From JBGANR01 sp044222225 (GTDB lineage Bacteria; Actinomycetota; Actinomycetes; Mycobacteriales; Mycobacteriaceae): a stretch of 64,000 nt of DNA. This document shows positions 34,155-41,934 of this stretch, piece by piece. Numbering within the stretch: the stretch's first letter is position 1; each line of letters opens with the position of its first letter. Location: positions 1 to 64,000 of the forward strand of contig JBGANR010000016.1 of the NCBI GenBank assembly GCA_044222225.1. Direction: 5' to 3'. A program made the translations under genes and the position numbers. Below the pieces are notes generated by a model. The model made no database searches. It was not told where the DNA came from and worked only from the letters and a program-made list of their open reading frames with translations.

Positions 34155-35225
34155 ATGAAGAAGACGAACCGCGAGATCACGCCGCACGAGGACTACGGGT
34201 TCTTCGGACCGGACTCCGTCACCCACAAGGTGTGGGGCCATCCCACGACGCCGCTCATCGGCATCGTCCGGGCGGTGACGATCGAGGAACTCGATCCCCA
34301 CCTTCTTGCCGCGGTACACAACACCGGCGCGAACTACGACCGGCTCAACACTCGGTACGCCCGAACCGTCCAGTACTTCGCCGCCGTCGCGTTCGCCGAC
34401 AGCCGGAGCGTCTCGAAGATGGCGGACGTCCTGGTCAAGATCCACTCCAAGGCGATCGGCATCGAGCCCGTCAGCGGCAACCGGTACGACGCCAACGACC
34501 CGGACTCTCAACTCTGGATTCTCATCACCGGCTGGCATTCGGTGCTCACGGCCTACGAGACCTTCGGCCCGGGCAAGCTCAGCGATGCCGAGGTCGGCCG
34601 GTTCTGGGCCGAGTGCGCGATCGCCGCGGAGTTCCAGACCTGCGACCCGGCCGCGGTGCCGCGCACGCGCGAGGAGGTGCGGGCCTACTTCGAGGGGTGG
34701 CGTCCGAAACTCGCCGCGAGTGAGGCCACGCAGCGGATGATGCACCACCTGCTGAACGGTGCCGGCGAGATCATGCCCCGCAAGGGGCTGCTGGGTCTGA
34801 CCCGTCCGATCGCGAACTGGTTGATCTGCAAAGGCACGACCGCCACCTTGCCGCGACACATGCGCAAGCTCGCCGATGTTCGGCAGTCGCGCGTCACGGA
34901 CGTCGTCGTCACGGCGATTCTGCGGGGGCTGATGGCAGTCCTCCACCGCAATGTCCCGCTGCAGCGGAGGCTGCTGGCCGTCCTCGCGCCGACGACACTG
35001 CCGATCATCGAGCCGATCTGGCGGGGAATGTCGCCGGTGAACCCGGTGGTGCTCACTCCGGCCGAAGCCCGGGAGCGCTACGGGTACGTCAAACCTGCGC
35101 AGGCGCATCTGGAACTGCGCGCTCGTCAATATGCGCGCGTCTTCGTCGACCACACGGCGCCCAGTGACGAGGGGCTCATCGAGTCACAGACAGTACTTGG
35201 AGCGTTCGGCGCCGCCGGCGAATGA
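34155..35225 (+). CDS. DUF2236 (MpaB/latex-clearing-protein-like) oxygenase-type protein
   Basis: A 356-residue protein of the DUF2236 family, whose studied members (rubber oxygenase Lcp, MpaB) are haem b proteins acting on lipids or polyisoprene. FFGPDSVTHKVWGHP at the start, the central RTVQYFAAVAFADSRS and KIHSKAIGIEPVSG are typical; the His in VKIHSKA could be a haem-contact residue. The C-terminal hydrophobic helix LLAVLAPTTLPIIEPIW may associate with membranes. GGAG is 6 bases before ATG 34155; a GTG directly in front is also possible. Co-transcribed with the flavoprotein. Confidence 0.85.
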   Translation: MKKTNREITPHEDYGFFGPDSVTHKVWGHPTTPLIGIVRAVTIEELDPHLLAAVHNTGANYDRLNTRYARTVQYFAAVAFADSRSVSKMADVLVKIHSKAIGIEPVSGNRYDANDPDSQLWILITGWHSVLTAYETFGPGKLSDAEVGRFWAECAIAAEFQTCDPAAVPRTREEVRAYFEGWRPKLAASEATQRMMHHLLNGAGEIMPRKGLLGLTRPIANWLICKGTTATLPRHMRKLADVRQSRVTDVVVTAILRGLMAVLHRNVPLQRRLLAVLAPTTLPIIEPIWRGMSPVNPVVLTPAEARERYGYVKPAQAHLELRARQYARVFVDHTAPSDEGLIESQTVLGAFGAAGE

Positions 35226-35243
35226 GGCGTCGGCAGTACGTCG

Positions 35244-35975
35244 TCAGGGCAGGCTCAACTTCGACATCCGACCGCCGTCCACCGTGTAGACGTTCCCCGT
35301 GATGAAGCCGGCCTCTTCGGCCGCGAGGAAAGCCACGAGCGCGGCGACCTCCTCCGGCCTGCCCGTACGGACGACCGGATGAATGCGTCCGATCCCCCGG
35401 CGGAAGGCGTCCGGATCCGGCATGTTCTCGATGAACTGGAGATTCAGATCGGTATCGATCCAGCCCGGCGCAACAGCGTTGCAGCGAATGCCTTCATGTC
35501 CGTGATCGACCGCAACCGCGCGGGTCAACCCGTGCAGCCCGGCCTTGGTGGCGCAGTACGCCGCGTGGTGCGGGTTCGAGCCGAGCCCCTCGATCGAGCC
35601 GACGTTGACGATGCTGCCTCGCGTCTGGCGCAGATGCGGGAGCGCCGCCCGGATCATGAGGAACGGGGCCGTCAGATTCACGGCGAGATTGCGCTGCCAA
35701 TCCTCCAGTGACATGGCCTCGACCGTGGACTCCTGCATCATGCCGGCGTTGTTGACCAGGACGTCGAGCTTGCCCGCGCGCTCGATCACATCGGCGACGA
35801 CCCGGTCCGGACTCCCCGGGTCGGAGAAGTCGGCCGGGATTCCGATGAACTCGTCATCGGTACCACGCTGTGCGGTGAAGACCGTTGCGCCCTCGTCACG
35901 CAGCCGCCGGGCGACGGCCTGGCCGATACCCGAGCGCCCACCGGAGACGAGGGCGACTTTATTCTCGAATCGCAT
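35244..35975 (-). CDS. short-chain dehydrogenase/reductase
   Basis: A 243-residue SDR: cofactor motif SGGRSGIGQAV (residues 11-21), NNAG near 80, catalytic Ser in NVGSIEG, and YCATK (Tyr-x3-Lys) near 143-147. The C-terminal end VYTVDGGRMSKL is typical of classical SDRs. The ATG at 35975 shares its first base with the preceding gene's stop (TGATG), so the two SDR genes are coupled. Substrate not predictable; the acyl-CoA oxidase cluster is convergent and separately controlled. Confidence 0.92.
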   Translation of the reverse strand: MRFENKVALVSGGRSGIGQAVARRLRDEGATVFTAQRGTDDEFIGIPADFSDPGSPDRVVADVIERAGKLDVLVNNAGMMQESTVEAMSLEDWQRNLAVNLTAPFLMIRAALPHLRQTRGSIVNVGSIEGLGSNPHHAAYCATKAGLHGLTRAVAVDHGHEGIRCNAVAPGWIDTDLNLQFIENMPDPDAFRRGIGRIHPVVRTGRPEEVAALVAFLAAEEAGFITGNVYTVDGGRMSKLSLP

Positions 35976-36709
35976 CACGCCACCGGCTTTCCGCCGTTGA
36001 CCTCGACCAGCGTGCCGCACATGTAACGGGCGGCATCCGAGGCGAGGAACAACACGACGTCGGCGATGTCCGCCGGCTCGGCGATCCGGCCGAGCGGCAC
36101 CGTCGCGCCCAGCTCGGCGACCGCGGTGTCCGGATCGAGCCCACGTTTGACGAAACCGGTCCGCAGCATCGGAGTGTTGACCTCGTTCGGGCACACGGCG
36201 TTGATCCGGATCCCCTGATGCGCGTGGTCCATCCCCATGCATTGGGTCAGCGAGGCGATGGCGGCCTTGGTCATGCAGTAGAGCGCGTGATTCGGCCCCG
36301 GAGCCTTGCCGCCCCAGCACGACGCGGTGTTGACGATGACGCCGCCACCCCGCTCTGCCATCAACGGGATCGCGGACCGGCAGATCCGGAACGGCGCCTC
36401 GACGTTCACGCCGAGCGATAGCGCCCAATCGGCGTCCGAGGTCTCCGTGACCGGTCCGCGGGTGATCACGCCCGCGTTGTTGACGACGATGTCGAGCCCG
36501 CCCAGCGCGTCCAGTGCCGTCTTCGCAAGGCCGTCGGCATAGGTCGGTTCCAGCAGGTCGCCGGGCAGGTGTGCGTCGGCGTCGATGCCGCTCACGTCGC
36601 GGTCGGCGACCGCAACGCGAGCGCCTTCAGCGCGCAGTCCCGCAACGATGGCGGCGCCGATACCGCCGGCCGCACCCGTAACGAGGGCGGTCTTTCCGGA
36701 AAATCTCAT
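35975..36709 (-). CDS. short-chain dehydrogenase/reductase
   Basis: A 244-residue SDR: TGAAGGIGAAI at residues 10-20, NNAG near 80, TASCWGG with the catalytic Ser, and YCMTK near 143. Roughly 45 percent visually similar to its neighbour, so the pair may act in sequence or come from duplication. ATG 36709 (MRFSGKTALVTG) has GAGGG upstream; a further upstream frame adds no SDR sequence. A divergent-looking TetR gene follows 80 bases upstream on the same strand. Confidence 0.92.
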   Translation of the reverse strand: MRFSGKTALVTGAAGGIGAAIVAGLRAEGARVAVADRDVSGIDADAHLPGDLLEPTYADGLAKTALDALGGLDIVVNNAGVITRGPVTETSDADWALSLGVNVEAPFRICRSAIPLMAERGGGVIVNTASCWGGKAPGPNHALYCMTKAAIASLTQCMGMDHAHQGIRINAVCPNEVNTPMLRTGFVKRGLDPDTAVAELGATVPLGRIAEPADIADVVLFLASDAARYMCGTLVEVNGGKPVA

Positions 36710-36789
36710 GATTCCCTCTTTCAAAGTCAGAGCCGTATAACGGGCCAAGCGCAGCACGGTCCGTCGTTCAACCCGTCCGGGGCTTCTGG

Positions 36790-37341
36790 TCAGTGGATGT
36801 CTTCGGCCGCGAGCGCCGCGCGGGCGGCGCGCATCGCCGCTTCGGTCGCCCTTTCCCGCCCCTGGAATCGAGCGGCCTGCGTCATCCCCTCATGCAGGAG
36901 GAACAAGGTCTCCGCCAGGCATCGCGTATCCCGATCAGGAGCGATTCGTTCCAGTCGAACCTTGAACTCGTCCGCCAACCTGGCCTTGTGGGCTCTGACG
37001 GTTATCGCGATCGCCGCACTGTCGGGATACTCGGCAAGGGCGTTCATAAAGAGGCAACCGGTGTTCGCCACCTCGGCCAGCCAGTCACCGAGCCGAACGA
37101 GCGGGTGAAGCACATGGTCGACACCTTGCTCGGGGCCGCCGGCGAGCCAGTCGAAATAGGCGTGATCGCGATGTTCCAGCGATCCCACGATCATCGCTTC
37201 ACGGCTGGGGAAGTACTTGTAGAGCGTCCGAAGGGACACGTCCGCCGCGGCACGCAGCGCCTCGACACCCTGCTCGGCAAAGCCCTGCGCAGCGAAGCTT
37301 CGCTCCAGGTCGCTTGCGATTCGCTGCTTCGTGCCGGTCAC
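36790..37341 (-). CDS. TetR family transcriptional regulator
   Basis: A 183-residue TetR repressor: GFAEQGVEALRAAADVSLRT and LYKYFPSREAMI make the HTH (residues about 20-48). It stands upstream of the two SDR genes on the same strand, and a perfect 26-bp inverted repeat begins 7 bases before its start codon. It thus controls itself and probably the SDR pair. Ligand unknown. Confidence 0.92.
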   Translation of the reverse strand: MTGTKQRIASDLERSFAAQGFAEQGVEALRAAADVSLRTLYKYFPSREAMIVGSLEHRDHAYFDWLAGGPEQGVDHVLHPLVRLGDWLAEVANTGCLFMNALAEYPDSAAIAITVRAHKARLADEFKVRLERIAPDRDTRCLAETLFLLHEGMTQAARFQGRERATEAAMRAARAALAAEDIH

Positions 37342-37347
37342 ATACAG

Positions 37348-37373
37348 CAGGGTAGAGCAATCGCTCTACCCTG
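37348..37373. promoter_or_regulatory. TetR operator
   Basis: CAGGGTAGAGC (37348-37358) and GCTCTACCCTG (37363-37373) are perfect 11-bp arms around AATC. The core GAGCAATCGCTC resembles operators of several TetR proteins. It lies immediately before the TetR start at 37341. Confidence 0.75.
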
Positions 37374-37439
37374 TAAAGAACCCGCCCGGCGGGGCGCCGG
37401 TCGCCCCACGGTCGGATGGTTCCGACAAGCGAGGCCGGA

Positions 37440-37526
37440 CTATACGGGATCGATCACGAGCAGCCCGAGGTGCTCGGCGACGGACGCCATCGCCGTGTCG
37501 TGTGTCGCCACGGTGCCGTCGGCATG
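37440..37526 (-). pseudogene. C-terminal remnant of a PIN-domain (VapC-like) toxin
   Basis: A frame ending in TAG at 37440-37442 reads ADGTVATHDTAMASVAEHLG then LLVIDPV, which matches the C-terminal end of PIN-domain toxins (ATHDxxM...LGLxVIDPV). Only about 29 codons remain, immediately after the antitoxin stop, where an intact toxin gene would begin with about 100 further codons. The toxin has therefore lost its N-terminal catalytic part. Confidence 0.5.
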
Positions 37527-37527
37527 G

Positions 37528-37787
37528 TCAGTGATCCCCGCGCATCTCGTCCAGCACCACATCGACCTCGGTGCTGGCGTACATGGGTCCACCCGGGCGC
37601 GCGGGCCACGGGGACGGCGTCGACGCCGGCGGGGTGTACCGCCCCTCTCGCGCCAGCCGCTCCAACGCCGTGTCCCGATCCCGGACCCTGCTGACCCGCC
37701 AACGCGGCCTTCCCTGCTCGGTCACCACGACATCGTCTGTGTCGGTGACCTGATCGAGAACCGCCGCGGTGCGCTGACCGTCTGCAT
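37528..37787 (-). pseudogene. decayed Phd/YefM-type antitoxin
   Basis: The frame QRTAAVLDQVTDTDDVVVTE followed by QGRPRWRV is the conserved N-terminal half of Phd antitoxins. Its normal start is lost: the ATG at 37787 reads MQTVSA in another frame and then breaks, so a small deletion or frameshift joins MQTVSA to QRTAAVL. The C-terminal part (EVDVVLDEMRGDH) is intact. A GTG inside the frame could still yield a truncated protein from 37728. It precedes the PIN remnant, so the whole module is decayed. Confidence 0.55.
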
Positions 37788-37883
37788 CCCGCTAATGCAC
37801 TACTTAAGTCAGACATCTGTCGACGGAGCCGGCACCGGCGGATATGACGGGCCGCGGATGGCGTCACTGCTCCTCGATGCGAT

Positions 37884-37902
37884 ATGTTTACGTTGCTCAC
37901 AT
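37884..37902. promoter_or_regulatory. TetR operator, copy 1
   Basis: ATGTTTACGTTGCTCACAT precedes the TetR gene at 37926. Its reverse complement matches the sequence at 38554-38572 at 18 of 19 positions. Confidence 0.7.
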
Positions 37903-37925
37903 GAGCGCTGGAGAGGATATGGGCA

Positions 37926-38504
37926 GTGTCGACTTCGACGAAGGGTACTTACCACCACGGCGACCTGAGGGCGTCGTTGCTGGCGGTCGCGATGCACATG
38001 CTCGAGGCGGGTGAGGCGTTCTCGTTGCGCGCGGTCGCTCGCGAGGCGGGCGTCTCGCCGACCGCACCCTACCGGCATTTCACCGACCGCGACGCACTGG
38101 AGTCGGCGCTCGCCGCGCAGGGCTTCCGGGATCTGAAGACCGATCTCATCGAGGGCCGGGAACTGCCTACATCAGCGGCCGACGTCGGCGAGTTCGCGGT
38201 CGCGTACGTCGAGTTCGCGCTGCGGCGGCCGGCTTTGTTCCGTCTCATGTTCGGCAACGCCTGCGATGAGGGCAATGAGGAGCGGGTCCGGGCGGCCGGC
38301 GAGATCCACGACCTGCTGCGGTTCGGGATGACCCGGGTCTTCCCCACTGCCGACGCCGAGGCGCTGGCCTCGGCAGGGTGGGCCCTTGCGCACGGGCTGG
38401 CCTACCTGCACATGGACGGCAAGCTGCCCGCGGCGTCGAATCGCGAGGTGGCCGATCGGGTGCGCGCCGCGTTCGCGGCGACTCTGTCGGCACGCACGTC
38501 GTAG
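37926..38504 (+). CDS. TetR family transcriptional regulator (TetR_C_33/WHG-type)
   Basis: A 192-residue TetR protein. The N-terminus TYHHGDLRASLLAVAMHMLE, HTH LRAVAREAGVSPTAPYRHF and the C-terminal LAHGLAYLHMDGKLP define a common actinobacterial subgroup. It is immediately upstream of, and on the same strand as, an acetoacetate decarboxylase-like gene. The same 19-bp element lies before both genes, so it most likely represses itself and the downstream pair. Confidence 0.92.
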   Translation: MSTSTKGTYHHGDLRASLLAVAMHMLEAGEAFSLRAVAREAGVSPTAPYRHFTDRDALESALAAQGFRDLKTDLIEGRELPTSAADVGEFAVAYVEFALRRPALFRLMFGNACDEGNEERVRAAGEIHDLLRFGMTRVFPTADAEALASAGWALAHGLAYLHMDGKLPAASNREVADRVRAAFAATLSARTS

Positions 38505-38553
38505 GGTGCGACAAAGGTGTTGACAGCGCTTACATCCAGACCTAGCATCATCG

Positions 38554-38572
38554 ATGTAAGCAACGTAAACAT
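38554..38572. promoter_or_regulatory. TetR operator, copy 2
   Basis: ATGTAAGCAACGTAAACAT, inverse of copy 1 with one difference, ending two bases before AGGAGG (38575-38580) of the acetoacetate decarboxylase-like gene. The location decides the start codon of that gene. Confidence 0.7.
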
Positions 38573-38585
38573 CCAGGAGGACCCC

Positions 38586-39503
38586 CTGACGCCGACCACG
38601 CGACAGACGGTCACCGTCGATCTGGGCGGCCGCTCGGTCGAGGTTCCGGAGGACGGACTGTACAACCGCTACCGGATGGCCACCGATCTCGACGTCGTGG
38701 CCGGTGATCCGCGTGTGAGCGGCGTCGACTTCTTCCGCAGACTCCCCAAGACGAAGGTCGACTCCCGGATCGGTCCGACGTGGACACCGAACTTCTACTA
38801 CCGCATCTCGACGGCGAGACTGACGATGATCGCGCCGTCCCGCGCGATCCGGAACCGGCTGCCCGAGGAACTGTCACCGTTGGAGATCGCGCCCGGACTC
38901 GGCCTGGTCTCGGCGATGTTCTTCCGCTACGACGTCTGCGACATCGACTTCTATACCGAGGCCGCCGTCGGAATCGCAGTCCAGCCCGCGCGGCACGGCA
39001 GATTCGGATCGATCGACCTCGTCGCGGGATTGAAGAATGATCACCTCCACTCCTACGTGCTGTCGCTTCCCGTCAATACCGAGATCGCCCGGGTGCGTGG
39101 TCGCGACGGTTACGGCTTCCCGAAATGGGTCACGGACATCGACGTGGACATCGACAGCGAGCACGCAACGGCGCGGGTCGCGAACGCGTCCGGCGGCGTG
39201 GACGTGGCGTTTCATGCGCGGACACCGCGGCAGACCGAGTACGCCTCGGGCGACAACGTGTCGAGCCTCACCTCGTACACGACCATCGACGGCGCCTGGC
39301 ATTCGACGCCGAGCCAGACGAACGTCCTCTCCTTCGGTACCGCTCGACTGCCTCGCGGCATCGAACTCGATCTCGGCGAGGGGCGCGTCTCCGACGACAT
39401 CCGCACGCTCGCCCCGTACAAGATCATTCAGCTCGACGTCATGACCGAGGGCCAGAACGCCCTGCACATGCCGATCCCCACGTCCGTCCCGGGCCTGGAC
39501 TAG
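38586..39503 (+). CDS. acetoacetate decarboxylase-like protein
   Basis: About 305 residues from a proposed CTG start at 38586 (TPTTRQTVTVDLGG follows). The fold family is acetoacetate decarboxylase (ADC): FFRYDVCDIDFYTEAAVGI, the loop SYVLSLPVNTEIARVRGRD and GYGFPKWVTDI, the last two being the typical ADC active-site surroundings (GREHYGFPK). AGGAGG is 5 bases before the CTG and the operator ends just before it. An in-frame TTG at 38517 would place the operator inside the gene. Acts on acetoacetate or a related beta-keto acid; linked to the DJ-1 gene downstream. Confidence 0.82.
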   Translation: MTPTTRQTVTVDLGGRSVEVPEDGLYNRYRMATDLDVVAGDPRVSGVDFFRRLPKTKVDSRIGPTWTPNFYYRISTARLTMIAPSRAIRNRLPEELSPLEIAPGLGLVSAMFFRYDVCDIDFYTEAAVGIAVQPARHGRFGSIDLVAGLKNDHLHSYVLSLPVNTEIARVRGRDGYGFPKWVTDIDVDIDSEHATARVANASGGVDVAFHARTPRQTEYASGDNVSSLTSYTTIDGAWHSTPSQTNVLSFGTARLPRGIELDLGEGRVSDDIRTLAPYKIIQLDVMTEGQNALHMPIPTSVPGLD

Positions 39504-39527
39504 AAACCGCCGCACAAGGAGTTCGAC

Positions 39528-40223
39528 ATGACCAAGCGCATTCTCAACGTCGTCACGAATGTCAGCCATTACGACGACCCGTCTCATCAGACCGGCCTGT
39601 GGTTGTCCGAGCTCACCCACGCCTGGCACGTCTTCGAAGAGCACGGATTCACGCAGACGATCGTCAGTCCCGCCGGCGGTCCGTCGCCCCTGGAACCGCG
39701 GTCGCTCAAATTTCCCAACTACGATAAGAGCGCAAAAGCTTGGCGGGCCGACCCCGCGCGAATGGCGCTGCTGGAGAACACCGCCTCTCCGGACCAGATC
39801 GATTCGGCCGACTACGACGCGATCTTCTTCACCGGTGGACATGCGGTGATGTACGACTTCCCTGACAGTGAGGGCCTGCAGCGGATCTCCCGGGAGGTCT
39901 TCGAACGCGGCGGCATCGTCTCCTCGGTGTGCCACGGCTATTGCGGGCTGCTCAACACCACGCTGTCCGACGGCACCTATCTCGTCGCCGGGCGTAAGGT
40001 CACCGGCTTCGCCTGGCAGGAGGAGGTTCTCGCCCGAGTGGACAAGCTGGTGCCCTATAACGCAGAGGACGAGATGAAGAAGCGCGGCGCGCGCTACGAG
40101 AAGGCGAAGCTGCCGTTCGTCTCATACGCCGTGGTCGATGGCAATCTCGTCACCGGACAGAACCCCGGATCAGCTAAGGAGACGGCGAAGAAGATCGCCG
40201 CACTGCTGAACGCCGCCCCGTAA
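39528..40223 (+). CDS. DJ-1/PfpI (Hsp31-like) family protein
   Basis: A 231-residue class I glutamine-amidotransferase-like protein of the Hsp31/glyoxalase III group. SSVCHGYCGLLN carries the nucleophile Cys (about residue 130) followed by His; GLWLSEL near residue 24 holds the family's Glu environment; FFTGGHAVMYDFPDSEGL is typical. Such proteins convert methylglyoxal to lactate or act as chaperones. ATG 39528 follows AAGGAG. Co-transcribed with the acetoacetate decarboxylase-like gene, whose product line could yield methylglyoxal via acetone. Confidence 0.9.
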   Translation: MTKRILNVVTNVSHYDDPSHQTGLWLSELTHAWHVFEEHGFTQTIVSPAGGPSPLEPRSLKFPNYDKSAKAWRADPARMALLENTASPDQIDSADYDAIFFTGGHAVMYDFPDSEGLQRISREVFERGGIVSSVCHGYCGLLNTTLSDGTYLVAGRKVTGFAWQEEVLARVDKLVPYNAEDEMKKRGARYEKAKLPFVSYAVVDGNLVTGQNPGSAKETAKKIAALLNAAP

Positions 40224-40267
40224 GACGGAATCATCACGTCACCGAATGCGTCGTTCGTCGTCGGCGG

Positions 40268-41440
40268 CTATCGGAGTGAATCGAGTGCGCCGATGACGTC
40301 CCGGACGACATCGGCGGTGTCTTCGATTCCGCAGGACAATCGTGTGAAGCCCGGCGGCACCGGGTCGCCCCAGCGGGCGCGACGGTCGGCCGTCGTGTGC
40401 AGGCCGCCGAAGCTCGTCGCATTGCTCACCAGCGTCGAGGCTCCGATGAACCGGTGGAACGCCTCGGCCGACGGCAACTCGAAGCAGATCAGCCCGCCGA
40501 AGCGACGCATCTGACGGCTCGCCACGGCGTACGAGGGATCGCTCGACAGCCCCGGGTAACGGACGTTCCTCGCCAGCGGATGCTCGTGCAGCGCCCGTGC
40601 CAGCGCGAGCGCCGTGCCGCACTGCCGCTCGAACCGAAGACCGGCGCTGGCCAGGCTACGACGGGCGAGCCACGTCTCGAACGGTCCGAGAACGGCGCCC
40701 GAGAACAAGCGTTCCCGACGCATCCGGTCGGCCAGCTCCGTGGAGTTCGTCGCGATGTAGCCCATGAGCAGATCGCTGTGTCCGGTGAGCGCCTTCGTCC
40801 CGCTGGCGACCACGACGTCGGCACCGAGTGCCAGTGGCCGCTGTCCGAGCGGCGTCGCGGTCGTGTTGTCGACGACGAGCAACGCCGACTCCTGCCGGCA
40901 CGTCGCCGCGAGCGCGCGCAGATCGACCACGTCGAGAGTCGGATTCGCGGGTGTCTCGGCGACGACGACCGACGCCCCCTCGTCCTCGACCGCGTCGATC
41001 ATCTCGGCGACCGACGCCTCGGCGACGCTGACGCCCAGCCGTGCCAGCGTCTCGTTGGCATATGCCCTGACCTGGTAATATCCGTCCGACGGAACGACGA
41101 CGACGTCCTCGGCCGAGGCGAGCGTCCGCAGCGCCACGGTGGCCGCCGACATCCCCGAGCCGACGACGACGGCCTCGGTCGCACCTTCGAGTTCGGCGAT
41201 CGTCCGCTCCAACTTCCGCCAACCGGGATTCGACGCCCGGCCGTACGAGTCGATCTCGTCCTCGTCGGCACCGAGCTGATAGGGCGCGGCGAACACCGGT
41301 CCGGCCAACATCGGAGTACCGGGAACGTGATCGTCGGCGGCGGCCAGCACCGTTCGGGTGGAATCCGACCAGCGCGCATCATTCGGCCGGCTCCGGCCGC
41401 CCGTCACGCCGGCACCGTCAACAGAACGATCCATCGCCAT
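40268..41440 (-). CDS. Cys/Met metabolism PLP-dependent enzyme
   Basis: A 390-residue fold-type I PLP enzyme of the cystathionine gamma-synthase/lyase family. Phosphate and ring contacts in VVVGSGMSAAT and YQVRAYANET; Asp of the pyridine nitrogen in LLVVDNTTATPLG; PLP lysine in VASGTKALTGHSD; C-terminal SLG-like turn replaced by SNATSFGGLHTT, which retains SFGG. Candidate activities are cystathionine gamma-lyase or methionine gamma-lyase. Start ATG 41440 chosen with AAGG 9 bases upstream; a second ATG 6 bases later also possible. Confidence 0.9.
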   Translation of the reverse strand: MAMDRSVDGAGVTGGRSRPNDARWSDSTRTVLAAADDHVPGTPMLAGPVFAAPYQLGADEDEIDSYGRASNPGWRKLERTIAELEGATEAVVVGSGMSAATVALRTLASAEDVVVVPSDGYYQVRAYANETLARLGVSVAEASVAEMIDAVEDEGASVVVAETPANPTLDVVDLRALAATCRQESALLVVDNTTATPLGQRPLALGADVVVASGTKALTGHSDLLMGYIATNSTELADRMRRERLFSGAVLGPFETWLARRSLASAGLRFERQCGTALALARALHEHPLARNVRYPGLSSDPSYAVASRQMRRFGGLICFELPSAEAFHRFIGASTLVSNATSFGGLHTTADRRARWGDPVPPGFTRLSCGIEDTADVVRDVIGALDSLR

Positions 41441-41481
41441 GGCGATCATCCTTGCAGGCGGGCGCCGTCGACGACGGCTGA

Positions 41482-41700
41482 TCAACTCGCGAGCGGCTGG
41501 TGCATCAGTTCCTCGTCGAGTGTCTGCAACGCCCGCCGGATCGCGTGGATGGCATCGACGCCGTGGATGGTGATATCGAAGGGATGCGGCGCGTCACCGG
41601 ACCAGACGCGGCAGAACCAGCACGTGCCTTCCCGGTACGGGGCGTCGATCTGAACCGTGAAATCACCCGTGTCGAGTTCGTAGGACCTGAGACCGAGCAT
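41482..41700 (-). CDS. small hypothetical protein, 72 residues
   Basis: A compact protein starting MLGLRSYELDTGDFTVQI, with CWFCRVW (a Cys-x2-Cys pair) and an acidic C-terminal helix. GAGGTGG stands 4 bases before ATG 41700. It reads like a small beta-rich protein with a possible metal or redox CxxC. Same strand as the PLP enzyme, 41 bases upstream of it. No family recognised with confidence. Confidence 0.68.
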   Translation of the reverse strand: MLGLRSYELDTGDFTVQIDAPYREGTCWFCRVWSGDAPHPFDITIHGVDAIHAIRRALQTLDEELMHQPLAS

Positions 41701-41881
41701 GATCCACCTCTTTCGCAGCACCGATACGGCCGTGCGACGACCTGTCCGAGAAACGCGAGAAGGCGTCGCGAGTGCGACATTACGGCGATGGCGGTACCCC
41801 TCACAGGGCCGTAAGCCCCTGATCCGGCGCCTCTCGACACCCGTTTCCGCATCGGACGTCACACGTCCGCCGAACAACGGA

Positions 41882-41911
41882 CCGCCGCGGGATGATCACA
41901 TCCCGCGGCGG
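41882..41911 (-). terminator. terminator after the decarboxylase
   Basis: Perfect 12-bp stem (41882-41893 with 41900-41911) and 6-base loop, starting 24 bases beyond the stop of the decarboxylase gene read on the minus strand. Confidence 0.7.
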
Positions 41912-41934
41912 CCCGCGACGTACGGCTGCTGCGA

